A program made the position numbers and the translations under genes. Below are positions 44,519 to 52,700 of a DNA stretch of 62,706 nt, piece after piece; the first letter of the stretch is position 1, and each line of letters opens with the position of its first letter. The stretch lies in assembly GCA_017538365.1 (NCBI GenBank), contig JAFYIZ010000001.1, positions 1 to 62,706 on the forward strand, given 5' to 3'. The DNA is from a bacterium (GTDB taxonomy: Bacteria; UBP6; UBA1177). Under the pieces are notes generated by a model that searched no databases, was not told where the DNA came from, and was given only the letters and a program-made list of their open reading frames with translations.

Positions 44519-45577
44519 TTAAATCTCTGTATCTTTCCGGTTTTTCTTTCTTTTTGATCTTCTGGTTTCGAGGATTTTGAGAGATGCCGCCTTTTTCTGC
44601 TTGAGCTCTTCCGATTCTTCAAGCTGTTTATGCCACATTTCAAGTGTTTCTGCTGCGAGAGTTCCGTTTTCAACAGCCTCTTTTACTGCGCATCCCGGCT
44701 CGGTTTTATGACGGCAGTCGGCGAAACGGCACTGTTGGGAAAGTTCGCGGATGATTTCAAAACCGGAAGAATCCTCTTCCTGCCAGTTCTGGATTTCTCT
44801 CATTCCGGGAGTATCGATAACCATGCCGCCGGAAGCAAGAAGTATGAGTTCGCGTGCCGAAGTCGTGTGTCTGCCTTTGCGGACTGCGCTGCTTATTTCG
44901 CCGGTGACGCGGATGTTCGAGCCCGAAAGGGTGTTTATCAAAGTCGATTTTCCGACTCCGGATGAGCCGATAAAAACTGCCGAAGTGGCCGGTTTAACGA
45001 ATGATTTTAAGAGTTTTTCAGTTGATTCGTCAAATGAGGAAATTGCAAAAACCTCTTTATCCGGTGCGACTTTTTTTACTTCATCAAGAAGTTCTGAACT
45101 TTTGTCGCATAAGTCTGATTTTGTTAGTAAAATCACTGACTTGATTTTTGAAGAGGCCGCGACTGAAATGTATCTCTGAAGGCGTTTCAGATTGAAATTT
45201 TCATCCATTGACATGACGATGAAAACAATGTCGATATTCGAACTTAAAACCTGCTCGTCGATGACGTTTCCGCTGCACCTTCTCGAAATGCAGTTTTTTC
45301 TCGGAAGGATAGAGCAGATGTAGGATTTGTCGCGCCGCAGCGAGATCATGACCCAGTCGCCGACAGCAGGAAGGTCTGACTTTAAAACCGAATTGTACCT
45401 GATCGAGCCGCTTGTTTTTGCCGAAAAGAATCCTTTTTCGCAGACGACATCGTAAAAATGGCGGTTGTGCCCGATAACTCTTGCAGGAATCAGACCGCTG
45501 TCTGATTCTTTGAGCGCCAGTTCTTTGAAATAGCCGTCAAAGCCCCATTTAACGAGATCGGTCTTAAATTCTTCCAA
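44519..45577 (-). CDS. rsgA: Ribosome small-subunit GTPase RsgA (YjeQ)
   Basis: A circularly permuted GTPase that checks late 30S maturation. Motif order is G4 (LLTKSD), G1 (FIGSSGVGKSTLIN), G3 (IDTPGMREI). An N-terminal OB-fold (GHNRHFYDVVCEKGFFSAK) precedes, and a C-terminal zinc-binding domain follows (CRFADCRHKTEPGCAV), with a Lys/Arg-rich tail. The 352 residues are normal. Start is TTG at 45577 with AGGAG six bases upstream. It is the last gene of the CBM9-like/dLytM/rsgA operon. Confidence 0.95.
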   Translation of the reverse strand: MEEFKTDLVKWGFDGYFKELALKESDSGLIPARVIGHNRHFYDVVCEKGFFSAKTSGSIRYNSVLKSDLPAVGDWVMISLRRDKSYICSILPRKNCISRRCSGNVIDEQVLSSNIDIVFIVMSMDENFNLKRLQRYISVAASSKIKSVILLTKSDLCDKSSELLDEVKKVAPDKEVFAISSFDESTEKLLKSFVKPATSAVFIGSSGVGKSTLINTLSGSNIRVTGEISSAVRKGRHTTSARELILLASGGMVIDTPGMREIQNWQEEDSSGFEIIRELSQQCRFADCRHKTEPGCAVKEAVENGTLAAETLEMWHKQLEESEELKQKKAASLKILETRRSKRKKNRKDTEI

Positions 45578-45585
45578 GGATGCTC

Positions 45586-46383
45586 CTATTCGCAGACAAA
45601 AGCCGGGTTTATAAATTGATTGTTTTTCGTAATGAAAAGAAGGATTTCGCTGGGAATTACAGGGTTCCCCGCAGCAGCCGAAAAAAGTTTTTTATTGGCT
45701 TCGACACTATCGTCTTTTTTCACGTTCAGCGATTTGACGTAAGCGAAATTTATAAGATAGCCGTTGTGTTCCGCGGTGAGCAGATATCCCTCTTTTTTCA
45801 TCGGATCGACCCCTTTTACAACAGTCGGAAAGGGGAGAGCTGCAGCCTGTTCCGGCGCTATGAAAACTCCGCGGGCGTTGTTCCATCCGCTTTTTTTAGC
45901 GCATTTGTAGAACTTTTTGAGTTCAGGAATTACCGTTTTGACTTTTATCGAAGCGATCTCGGTCTCAACTCCTTTTTCGAGCATCGCCATTTTTTCATCG
46001 AGGATTTTTTTTCTTTCGATGCTTTCACTTAAAATCTTTTCGTATCCCTCTAGCTCGAGTTTTGTCTTTTTTAGTTCGTCATCAAGGTAAGCTATTGAAA
46101 TATCATAGAATTTTATACATTCGGAATCGAAGCTCAGGCAATTTTCCTTCATTATCTGCGACGATTTTTCAAGAAAGACGAGTTTTTTGTATTTCAGAAG
46201 AGTGTCCGTTGCCAGTTTCTGTGCGACTTCAAGCTCCTGATCGTTCACTTTCATGGCGAAGACGACTTCAGCCTTCTCTTTTTCCATGCGTTCGCGGATT
46301 ATCTTGTTTTTCAGAGTATTCCCAAAAAGCAGAGCCTGCGGAATAATAGATAATATAAGGAAAATACTAAAGAATTTCTTCAT
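45586..46383 (-). CDS. Periplasmic coiled-coil protein with degenerate LytM-like domain
   Basis: A 265-residue protein with a signal peptide (FSIFLILSIIPQALLFG), a long coiled coil (about 25-155) and a C-terminal domain. YLLTAEHNGYLINFAYVKSL...VKKDDSVEANKKLFSAAAG...LLFITKNNQFINP follows the spacing of M23/LytM peptidases. The zinc-ligand histidines (HxH and the first H) are missing, so catalysis is not expected. This resembles EnvC/NlpD-type amidase activators; the assignment is by pattern only. ATG at 46383 is chosen; a TTG two codons earlier is possible. It overlaps the CBM9-like gene end by 17 nt. rsgA starts 8 nt after its stop. Confidence 0.65.
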   Translation of the reverse strand: MKKFFSIFLILSIIPQALLFGNTLKNKIIRERMEKEKAEVVFAMKVNDQELEVAQKLATDTLLKYKKLVFLEKSSQIMKENCLSFDSECIKFYDISIAYLDDELKKTKLELEGYEKILSESIERKKILDEKMAMLEKGVETEIASIKVKTVIPELKKFYKCAKKSGWNNARGVFIAPEQAAALPFPTVVKGVDPMKKEGYLLTAEHNGYLINFAYVKSLNVKKDDSVEANKKLFSAAAGNPVIPSEILLFITKNNQFINPAFVCE

Positions 46384-47563
46384 AGACAAAAACGAGGTCG
46401 CCCATGTATTTTATGTTGTGAAGGTCGCCTGAATAGGGTGGAGTCCACGATGAAAAATCGCCTTTCTGCACTTTTTTGCTGTTTGTGTGGCGGTTGATTC
46501 TGTGGAAGAAGACTTTCCATCTGTCTCCGTCTTTCGGCGGCTCTTTAACGATTGATTTCCACGGTATCGCGATTTCCGCGGTCCAGTTGTGGTCTTTGTC
46601 TGACGACTCGTTGAGTGTGCCGTTCAGCGATACGCCGTAAACTATGCCGGAATCCCATGAATCGTCTCTGTTTTTGCGTCTGCCGCCGCTGAATTTCGAG
46701 TCGAATTTGACTCCTGCAGCAGAAACCTGGATTTCGTAGTAGGGAGTCGCCGTACCGGTCGGATCAATGAATATTTCAACAACGTCGTCGTGGTCGTAAA
46801 TCGGATCGTCGTTGTTTTTGAGTTCGGCATAGATGTCGTTGTCGTCAGCAATAAATCCTATGTAGAGATTTTTGTGATCCATAACCGCCATAACAGTCGT
46901 TTTGACGGGGCTGATTTCCGATCCGTCGGAAAGCCAGAATTTGTCGTCTTTTGATGAGTTGAGCCAGTAGCTTTCATCGAGTTTTCCGTCAACTTTTATC
47001 TGATCGCGCGAATTTCCGGCGATGACATAGACTTCCATCTGCTTTTTCAGAATGTTCGGCTTTGTGATTTTTATGCTGCCTATCTCCGCTCTGTTTTTGC
47101 CGTCGTTGAATTTGTCTTCCGGTACTAAACGCTCTTTATCTTTGAAGAATCCGCCGCGGATGAACATTGTGTCGGTATTGAAAGTGAGCGGCAGTTTTTC
47201 GATGGTTGTAACGTCTTTGATGATTTTGCCGAGAGCGAGTTCCTTGACTTTGCCGTCCAGAAATTCATGGTCGGCAGTGAAACGCTCTTCGCCGTCTTCG
47301 CTTTCAAAGTGGAAGAAAAGCTGGTAGCCTGCAGGGATCTGCTCTTTGAAGCGCCAGAATGAAACGAGTTTGAAAGGTTCTCCGTGCCTCGGTTTACGCG
47401 GCTCAGTGTAATATCCCAGCATTTCGATTTTTCCGTCATTCAGCTTTATTCCGGTTTTTACGGCTGTTTTTGACATCTCTTCTTCCGAAACGACGCCTTC
47501 GTGTGTTTTTGAACAAGCCGCAAAAGCTAAAAAAACGACCAAAAGGACGAGCAGTTTTTTCAT
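46367..47563 (-). CDS. Lipoprotein with carbohydrate-binding family-9-like domain
   Basis: A 398-residue lipoprotein (lipobox AFAAC, Cys about residue 17). The first half (about 35-180) is beta-rich and of unknown family. The second half (about 190-398) has the CBM9/CBM9-like pattern: IKVDGKLDESYW, VMAVMDHKNLYIGFIADD, HDDVVEIFIDPTG, YYEIQVSAAG and NWTAEIAIPWKSI, ending in WKVFFHRINR. Such domains bind glycans or appear in outer-membrane proteins of unknown ligand. ATG at 47563 has GGAGG upstream; a longer in-frame start lacks one. It leads the operon with dLytM and rsgA. Confidence 0.83.
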   Translation of the reverse strand: MKKLLVLLVVFLAFAACSKTHEGVVSEEEMSKTAVKTGIKLNDGKIEMLGYYTEPRKPRHGEPFKLVSFWRFKEQIPAGYQLFFHFESEDGEERFTADHEFLDGKVKELALGKIIKDVTTIEKLPLTFNTDTMFIRGGFFKDKERLVPEDKFNDGKNRAEIGSIKITKPNILKKQMEVYVIAGNSRDQIKVDGKLDESYWLNSSKDDKFWLSDGSEISPVKTTVMAVMDHKNLYIGFIADDNDIYAELKNNDDPIYDHDDVVEIFIDPTGTATPYYEIQVSAAGVKFDSKFSGGRRKNRDDSWDSGIVYGVSLNGTLNESSDKDHNWTAEIAIPWKSIVKEPPKDGDRWKVFFHRINRHTNSKKVQKGDFSSWTPPYSGDLHNIKYMGDLVFVYEEIL

Positions 47564-47582
47564 TTTTACCTCCAACATTACA

Positions 47583-47600
47583 AAAAAGCGCGGAATTTTA
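47583..47600 (-). promoter_or_regulatory. Predicted -10 region of the CBM9-like lipoprotein operon
   Basis: On the minus strand TAAAAT (47600-47595) is followed by TCCGCGC and six T, then G. The discriminator is almost identical to those at efp and at 35890. No good -35 box is visible. Confidence 0.5.
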
Positions 47601-47691
47601 GCACGGTTTTTGAAAAATGGTAGAAAAGATGAGAGTTTTGTCTGCATAAAGTTGTAATATTTGATTTTGTTTTAAAGTTGAAAAATAATTA

Positions 47692-47718
47692 TTGAGATTA
47701 AAAAAAAGTATGTATAAT
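47692..47718 (+). promoter_or_regulatory. Predicted promoter of the DUF6273-like lipoprotein/kinase operon
   Basis: TTGAGA (47692-47697), a short 15-nt spacer and a perfect TATAAT (47713-47718). Unlike most promoters in the window, the following bases (AATTTTGTGG) lack a GC-rich discriminator. TGGAGG at 47746-47751 is the ribosome-binding site for the ATG at 47757. Confidence 0.5.
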
Positions 47719-47756
47719 AATTTTGTGGTCTTTATGATTAAGGTATGGAGGTCAAG

Positions 47757-48947
47757 ATGAAAAAACTTGCTGTTTTTATTGGATTTTTTGCTATTATGAT
47801 GTTTGTCGGCTGCGGCAAGTCGGAGAAGAGTGATTCAGACGGTGATAATATCAGAAACGATTCGGATAGCACGGAAACCTCAGACTTTGATTCGGAAGAA
47901 CCGGATAGCGGCGATCCTCACTCCGACGACGACACGGACGATCCTCAGTCCGACGGCGACACGGACGATTCACAGCCTGACGGTGACACGGGCGATCCAC
48001 AGCCTGACGGCGACACGGGTGATTCACAGCATGACGGCGACACGGGCGATTCACAGCCTGACGATGACTATGATCCGGATGCGGTTCCTGTTGAGGGCGA
48101 ACCCTTTGTTTTCGGAAAATACGAGCAGGACGGCAAAACAGGCAACGGCAGTGAGTATATCAGCTGGAGGGTTCTCGAAGTAACCGGAAACAAGGCTTTG
48201 CTGATCAGCGAAAAGGGGTTGGATGTGCGTTCTTATGATGACGAGCAGCAGGAACACTATGTTACGAACTGGGAGACCAGTAAAATCAGGGCTTGGCTGA
48301 ACGAGACCTTCTACGATGCCGCTTTCGGTCCGGAGGAAAAGGCAAAAATCCAGGAAACCCCGCTGTCGGATGTCGATACTACCGATAAAATTTTCCTCTT
48401 AAGTGAATTTGAAGCCAAGGCGTATTTCGATGGAGGGTGTGACAGGATTGTCTATCCGACAAAATTTGCATCGGGAAGCGGAGTTTATGAATGTAAAGAT
48501 GAGGCGTGCGCCAGCGGGTGTAACGGAGCCAGCTACGGTGCCGCCTCATGGCTGCTGCGTGACGAATACATAACTTGCATCAGGGTTGTAAACCACCATG
48601 GTGACATCATCAACAACGCATACTACTATCTATTCCACATACGTCCTGTATTGTGGATAAAATTCGCTCCGGACGATGTCGAGGAACCGGATGAAACGCC
48701 TGTTGCCGATGAAGATTCAGACGAAATTCCAGATACTGACGAAGATTCGGACGAAATTCCAGATACTGACGAAGATTCGGACGAAATTCCAGATACTGAT
48801 GATGATTCAGACGAAATTCCAGATACTGACGAAGATTCGGACGAAATTCCAGATACTGACGAAGATTCAGACGAAATTCCGGGTACTGATGATGATTCAG
48901 ACGAAATTTCAGATACTGATGATGATGCGGATGAAATGTTTGTATGA
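47757..48947 (+). CDS. Repeat-rich lipoprotein with DUF6273-like domain
   Basis: A 396-residue lipoprotein (lipobox MFVGC). An acidic linker built of 9-residue repeats (DSQPDGDTG type, about 53-104) precedes a compact domain (about 112-300). That domain has GEPFVFGKYEQDG, YISWRVLEV, IRAWLNETFYDAAF and a closing RPVLWIKF, as in DUF6273, a family related to sulfatase-modifying/C-type-lectin-like domains. A C-terminal tail of 10-residue repeats (DSDEIPDTDE, seven copies) follows. The ATG at 47757 has TGGAGG upstream; an in-frame ATG at 47745 overlaps that site. The stop overlaps the kinase ATG by 4 nt. It is probably displayed in the periplasm or on the surface, and the coupling suggests a link with the kinase. 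Confidence 0.82.
   Translation: MKKLAVFIGFFAIMMFVGCGKSEKSDSDGDNIRNDSDSTETSDFDSEEPDSGDPHSDDDTDDPQSDGDTDDSQPDGDTGDPQPDGDTGDSQHDGDTGDSQPDDDYDPDAVPVEGEPFVFGKYEQDGKTGNGSEYISWRVLEVTGNKALLISEKGLDVRSYDDEQQEHYVTNWETSKIRAWLNETFYDAAFGPEEKAKIQETPLSDVDTTDKIFLLSEFEAKAYFDGGCDRIVYPTKFASGSGVYECKDEACASGCNGASYGAASWLLRDEYITCIRVVNHHGDIINNAYYYLFHIRPVLWIKFAPDDVEEPDETPVADEDSDEIPDTDEDSDEIPDTDEDSDEIPDTDDDSDEIPDTDEDSDEIPDTDEDSDEIPGTDDDSDEISDTDDDADEMFV
47913..48068 (+). repeat. 27-bp in-frame tandem repeat, five copies plus a partial
   Basis: Units start at 47913 and every 27 bp: GATYCWCAG-CCTGACGGCGACACGGGC type. Five are full and a sixth is a 21-bp partial (48048-48068). They encode the nine-residue DSQPDGDTG linker. 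Copies differ at a few positions, mostly Ser/Pro and His/Pro changes. Confidence 0.9.
48711..48938 (+). repeat. 30-bp in-frame tandem repeat, seven copies plus a partial
   Basis: Units start at 48711, 48741, 48771, 48801, 48831, 48861 and 48891; each encodes the acidic decapeptide E/D-DSDEIPDTD. A degenerate eighth partial runs to 48938. Copies are nearly identical at the DNA level, suggesting recent duplication. The array ends six codon-lengths or less before the lipoprotein stop and the overlapping kinase start. Confidence 0.93.
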
Positions 48948-51900
48948 AGCAGGTTTCTCTGAAAAACGATGTGACGAAAACAGTTTCGCTTGACGCCATT
49001 TCGCCTGATTTCATTAATGATTGCAAAGAGCCTTCAGGCTGGAAATACGATGTTAAGGAAGAAATCGGACGCGGCGGAATCGGAAAAGTTATGGTTGCTT
49101 TCGATCACACGATAGGGCGTGAGATCGCTTTGAAGGAACTCATAAGCAGCGCGGAAGACGGAAGGATTCCGTCTCTCGACAAGATGCGAAGCGACGAGGC
49201 TCGGTTTTTGAGAGAGGCTTGCGTCACGGGTCAGCTTGAACATCCGGGCATCGTTCCGGTTTATGAAATCGGGCGAAAACCCGATGAAAACCGCTATTAC
49301 ACAATGCGTCTTGTCCGCGGCGTGACGCTTTCCCAGGCAATAAAGGATGCCGGAACTCTCGAAAAAAGGCTGAGACTTCTGCCTCATTTCCGTGATATCT
49401 GCAACGCCATAGCTTATTCTCACAGCCGCGGAGTGATTCACCGCGACATAAAGCCCGAAAACATCATGATAGGGGAATTCGGTGAAACGGTCGTACTGGA
49501 CTGGGGTTTGGCGAAGGTTAAAGGCGAGGATGACGCCGCCGCAGGAGAACTCCGCGAAGAATTGAATCTGCTCAAAGTCGAAAACATAGGAATGACTGTC
49601 AGAGGAAAGGCGATTGGAACTCCTGCCTATATGTCTCCGGAACAGGCGAGGGGTGATATTTCTGCGATAGACGAGCGCAGCGACATATACTCTCTGGGAG
49701 CCGTTCTTTACGAGATACTGACAGGTCTGCCGCCCTTTACTGGAAAGGATGTTCAGGAAATTCTGGAAAACGTCAAATCGGCTCTTCCTGTCGAAATCAC
49801 GGTGTATGAGCCTGCTTCTCCGCCTGATCTTTGCGCCGTTGTTGAAAAAACGCTTACAAAAGATCCCGCTTCGCGTTATCAGTCGGCTCTGGAAGTTGCA
49901 AAGGAAATCGAAAATTTCATGTCGGGCGGCAAAATTGCAGCGTATGAATACAGTTCTTGGGAGATGTTCAAGCGTTTTGTTTCCAAGAACAAGTCTCTTT
50001 CGGTGCTTGCCGTGGCGCTTCTTGCTGTTTTGATTTTTGCTTCTGTCGCCGTTTTCGGTGCTTACCGCGATTCAGTCAGCAATGAAAAGGCGGCTCATCT
50101 CAATCTTTCTCTCGGATATCTCGAGTACGCCGAAAAACTTCTGAAAGAGGGAAAGTATTCCGATTCCGAAATTTTTGCCGCGGCTTCTCTTTACAATTCT
50201 CCGTTCAACCCTATGAGTCCGTGGAGTTATTCAGATTCGTATCTCGCTGAAAATATTGATGAAAGCCGTGAACATATGCTTGAAATCCAGTCTCTGCTGT
50301 ATCTTTCCAGGGTTTACGGCAACAACGCTTTCAAAGGCAATTTTGCAAGTGTCGGTTTTGATGCACGGAATGTGGCGGTCTCCCCTGGAGCCTCTCTTTT
50401 TGCAGTTTCGGGCAAGAGGAAAGAGGTTAAGGTCTATTCGGCTGACGGAACTGAAAAGTTCATTCTCAGCGGTCACAAGGACGAAGTTAGTGCTATAGCT
50501 TTTTCTTCCGACGGCAAGTTTATCGCGACAGGAGGCTGGGACAATAATCTTATACTCTGGAACGCTTTGAACGGCGCAAAGATAAAGTCTCTGCCGACTC
50601 TTGCAGGTGAAATCTACGCTCTTTCGTTTTCGCCCGGAAACAAGTTCATCGCTTTCGGCGGTACGGAAAAAACACTCTGGGTCGTAAAAACCGATGATTT
50701 AACACTCTCTTCTGCCGGCAGATTCGAACTTGAAAACACCGTCCGCAGCATAGACTGGTCTCCCGACGGAAAAAAGATACTTGTTTCGGACAGTTCAGGA
50801 AAAATCTACATTGTAAGGAGAGACGGCATAGAAAAAGTTTTCGATTTTCACCGCGAACCGACAATTTCTGTCCGTTTTCTGAATGACGGGGTTCACTTTG
50901 TCTCGGCTAGTTACGATAAAAAATTTGCTCTCTGGAGCATACTTTTTGAGAAACCGCTTAATATTTTTGAGCATTGGGATGCTTTTTTCTCGCTTGATGT
51001 GTCGAATGACGGAACGCTGGCGGCAGCGGCAACGCGTGACGGTTCGATAAAGCTGATAAATCTCGTAACAAAGCAGATCGACGACCTTCGCGACCATGTC
51101 GGATCAGTCTATTCGGTAGCTTTTCTGCCGATGGGTAATTCGCTTGTTTCAGTTGGAGAAGACCGTTTCATCAAGATGTGGCGAACCGATTTTACCAAGG
51201 AAATGCAGCGCCTGCGCGGACATACGACCTATATTCCGTCGCTTGCGTATTCCAAAGACGACAAGTTTCTGGCTTCTTCAAGCTGGGATTACACGATAAA
51301 ACTTTGGAATATTGCTTCCGAATCGGTCATATCTTCTTTCGGTATCGAAGGAACGGTCTCCTACAGTCTGGCGTTTTCTCCCGACGGTCAGTTCCTTGCT
51401 TCGGGTGATTCTGACGGAGCGCTGCGATTCTGGAATCCGCTCACAGGCAAGATGATTTTTTCATATCCGCTTCATACCGATCAGATCACGTCGATAAACT
51501 TTTTCAACAGAGGAAAAAACATAATTTCTTCAGGAAAAGACAAAAAAGTGAAAATTTTCGATCTCTCTGAAAGGCGTATCGTAAAAGTTCTGGATCACGA
51601 AAATCCGGTGAATACCGTGGCTGTATCGGCTGACGGAACATTCGCCGCAAGTGCCGGCAGAAACGGCGAAATAAACTTCTGGAGCCTTCCGGAAGGCAAA
51701 CTTCTTTTCGGAACCAGAGGCGGGAGCGGAAAATCAGTTCTTTCACTTGCAATCTCGCCGGACAGTAAAACGGCTGTTTCGGCTGACGAGGACGGGGTCA
51801 TCAACAAGTGGGATGTGAAATCGAAGAAAATAGTCGAAACCTTCAAGGAAAATTCGGATGCAGTAAGTGCTGTCGCATTTTCGGATGACGGAAAAATGCT

Positions 51901-52156
51901 GCTTTCGGCAGGAAGGGAAGTCGTTATCAGAAACACTTCCGATTCGCAGAAGATAATGCAGTTCGACCTGCAGTACACGGCTTACAGCGTAGCATTCGAG
52001 CGCAGCGGTAAATTCTTTGTTGTAAGTGACGGGGCAGTCATCAAACGGTATCCGGTAATTTCGGAAATGTGGAAACTCGATCCTGCAAAACTTCTGGAAG
52101 AGACTCAGAATGAGGCGGGCAAAAAACTCGAAGGTTTCAAACTTATCCCGTTTTAA
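48944..52156 (+). CDS. Ser/Thr protein kinase with WD40 propellers
   Basis: A 1070-residue membrane kinase. The kinase domain (about 36-330) has EEIGRGGIGKV (Gly loop), IALKEL (Lys), VIHRDIKPENIM (catalytic loop), VLDWGLAK (DWG in place of DFG) and GTPAYMSPEQARG. One membrane helix lies at about 352-375 (LSVLAVALLAVLIFASVAVF). About fourteen WD40-like repeats follow (about 470-1040; for example HKDEVSAIAFSSDGKFIATGG and HTTYIPSLAYSKDDKFLASSS), enough for two seven-bladed propellers. These would lie outside the cytosol. The ATG overlaps the lipoprotein stop (ATGA). pncC follows 9 nt after its stop. Inferred role: sensing of a periplasmic ligand or protein by the propellers. Confidence 0.92.
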   Translation: MKQVSLKNDVTKTVSLDAISPDFINDCKEPSGWKYDVKEEIGRGGIGKVMVAFDHTIGREIALKELISSAEDGRIPSLDKMRSDEARFLREACVTGQLEHPGIVPVYEIGRKPDENRYYTMRLVRGVTLSQAIKDAGTLEKRLRLLPHFRDICNAIAYSHSRGVIHRDIKPENIMIGEFGETVVLDWGLAKVKGEDDAAAGELREELNLLKVENIGMTVRGKAIGTPAYMSPEQARGDISAIDERSDIYSLGAVLYEILTGLPPFTGKDVQEILENVKSALPVEITVYEPASPPDLCAVVEKTLTKDPASRYQSALEVAKEIENFMSGGKIAAYEYSSWEMFKRFVSKNKSLSVLAVALLAVLIFASVAVFGAYRDSVSNEKAAHLNLSLGYLEYAEKLLKEGKYSDSEIFAAASLYNSPFNPMSPWSYSDSYLAENIDESREHMLEIQSLLYLSRVYGNNAFKGNFASVGFDARNVAVSPGASLFAVSGKRKEVKVYSADGTEKFILSGHKDEVSAIAFSSDGKFIATGGWDNNLILWNALNGAKIKSLPTLAGEIYALSFSPGNKFIAFGGTEKTLWVVKTDDLTLSSAGRFELENTVRSIDWSPDGKKILVSDSSGKIYIVRRDGIEKVFDFHREPTISVRFLNDGVHFVSASYDKKFALWSILFEKPLNIFEHWDAFFSLDVSNDGTLAAAATRDGSIKLINLVTKQIDDLRDHVGSVYSVAFLPMGNSLVSVGEDRFIKMWRTDFTKEMQRLRGHTTYIPSLAYSKDDKFLASSSWDYTIKLWNIASESVISSFGIEGTVSYSLAFSPDGQFLASGDSDGALRFWNPLTGKMIFSYPLHTDQITSINFFNRGKNIISSGKDKKVKIFDLSERRIVKVLDHENPVNTVAVSADGTFAASAGRNGEINFWSLPEGKLLFGTRGGSGKSVLSLAISPDSKTAVSADEDGVINKWDVKSKKIVETFKENSDAVSAVAFSDDGKMLLSAGREVVIRNTSDSQKIMQFDLQYTAYSVAFERSGKFFVVSDGAVIKRYPVISEMWKLDPAKLLEETQNEAGKKLEGFKLIPF

Positions 52157-52165
52157 GGAGGAAAA

Positions 52166-52639
52166 ATGTCTGAAATAAAAAAATTGGGAGAAATACTCAA
52201 AAGGAAAAATATCAAAATAAGCGGTGCCGAATCGTGCACCGGCGGCATGGTCGCGGCAGAGATAACCTCTGTTGACGGTATTTCTGCGGTTTTCAACGAA
52301 AGTTTCGTAACTTATTCGAACGATTCAAAACACCGTAATCTGGGGGTTTCTCTTGCAACTCTGGAAAAATTCGGGGCTGTCAGCGAAGAGTGCGCCAGAG
52401 AGATGGCTCAAGGTGCAGCGGCAAGAAGCGGAGCAGATATTGCTTTTTCAGTCACCGGTATCGCCGGACCGACAGGCGGAACAAAGGAAAAACCTGTAGG
52501 AACAGTCTGTTTCGGTCTGTTTTTTAAAGGAAAAACCGTATCGGAAACGGCTCATTTCGACGGTGACCGCGAGAGTGTAAGAAGAGCTTCAGTCGATTTC
52601 GTGATAAGTATGATGCTTGATGCTCTTGCATCGGTATAA
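52166..52639 (+). CDS. pncC: Nicotinamide-nucleotide amidohydrolase PncC (CinA C-terminal domain)
   Basis: Deamidates NMN to nicotinate mononucleotide in pyridine-nucleotide salvage. The 157-residue stand-alone domain has ISGAESCTGGMVAAEIT, VTYSNDSKH, FSVTGIAGPTGGTKEKPVGTV and ends in the typical helix. No COG1058 N-terminal domain of full CinA is present. AAGGAGG precedes the ATG. It is probably transcribed with the kinase operon. Confidence 0.92.
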   Translation: MSEIKKLGEILKRKNIKISGAESCTGGMVAAEITSVDGISAVFNESFVTYSNDSKHRNLGVSLATLEKFGAVSEECAREMAQGAAARSGADIAFSVTGIAGPTGGTKEKPVGTVCFGLFFKGKTVSETAHFDGDRESVRRASVDFVISMMLDALASV

Positions 52640-52641
52640 TG

Positions 52642-52688
52642 TTGCCAAATCGTTTTTTTCAGGTAGGATAGCGGGACTTTTTTTATGG
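52642..52688 (+). promoter_or_regulatory. Predicted promoter of the 712-residue lipoprotein gene
   Basis: TTGCCA (52642-52647), a 16-nt spacer and TAGGAT (52664-52669) are followed by AGCGGGAC and seven T. The -10 is identical to that of efp. A TATAAT at 52635-52640 overlaps the pncC stop but has no -35 partner I can see. Confidence 0.6.
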
Positions 52689-52700
52689 AGGTTGTTTAAA

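Noticed and set aside
48711-48938. Could the 30-bp repeats be a CRISPR array?
   Set aside because: The units are directly contiguous without spacers and code in frame for an acidic decapeptide.
48610-49026. A minus-strand frame with repeated YLEFR units
   Set aside because: It is the antisense reading of the 30-bp repeat array in the lipoprotein gene, not an independent gene.
52635-52640. TATAAT at the pncC stop codon as the promoter of the 712-residue lipoprotein
   Set aside because: No -35 box lies 16-18 nt upstream; the TTGCCA/TAGGAT pair just downstream fits the shared layout better.
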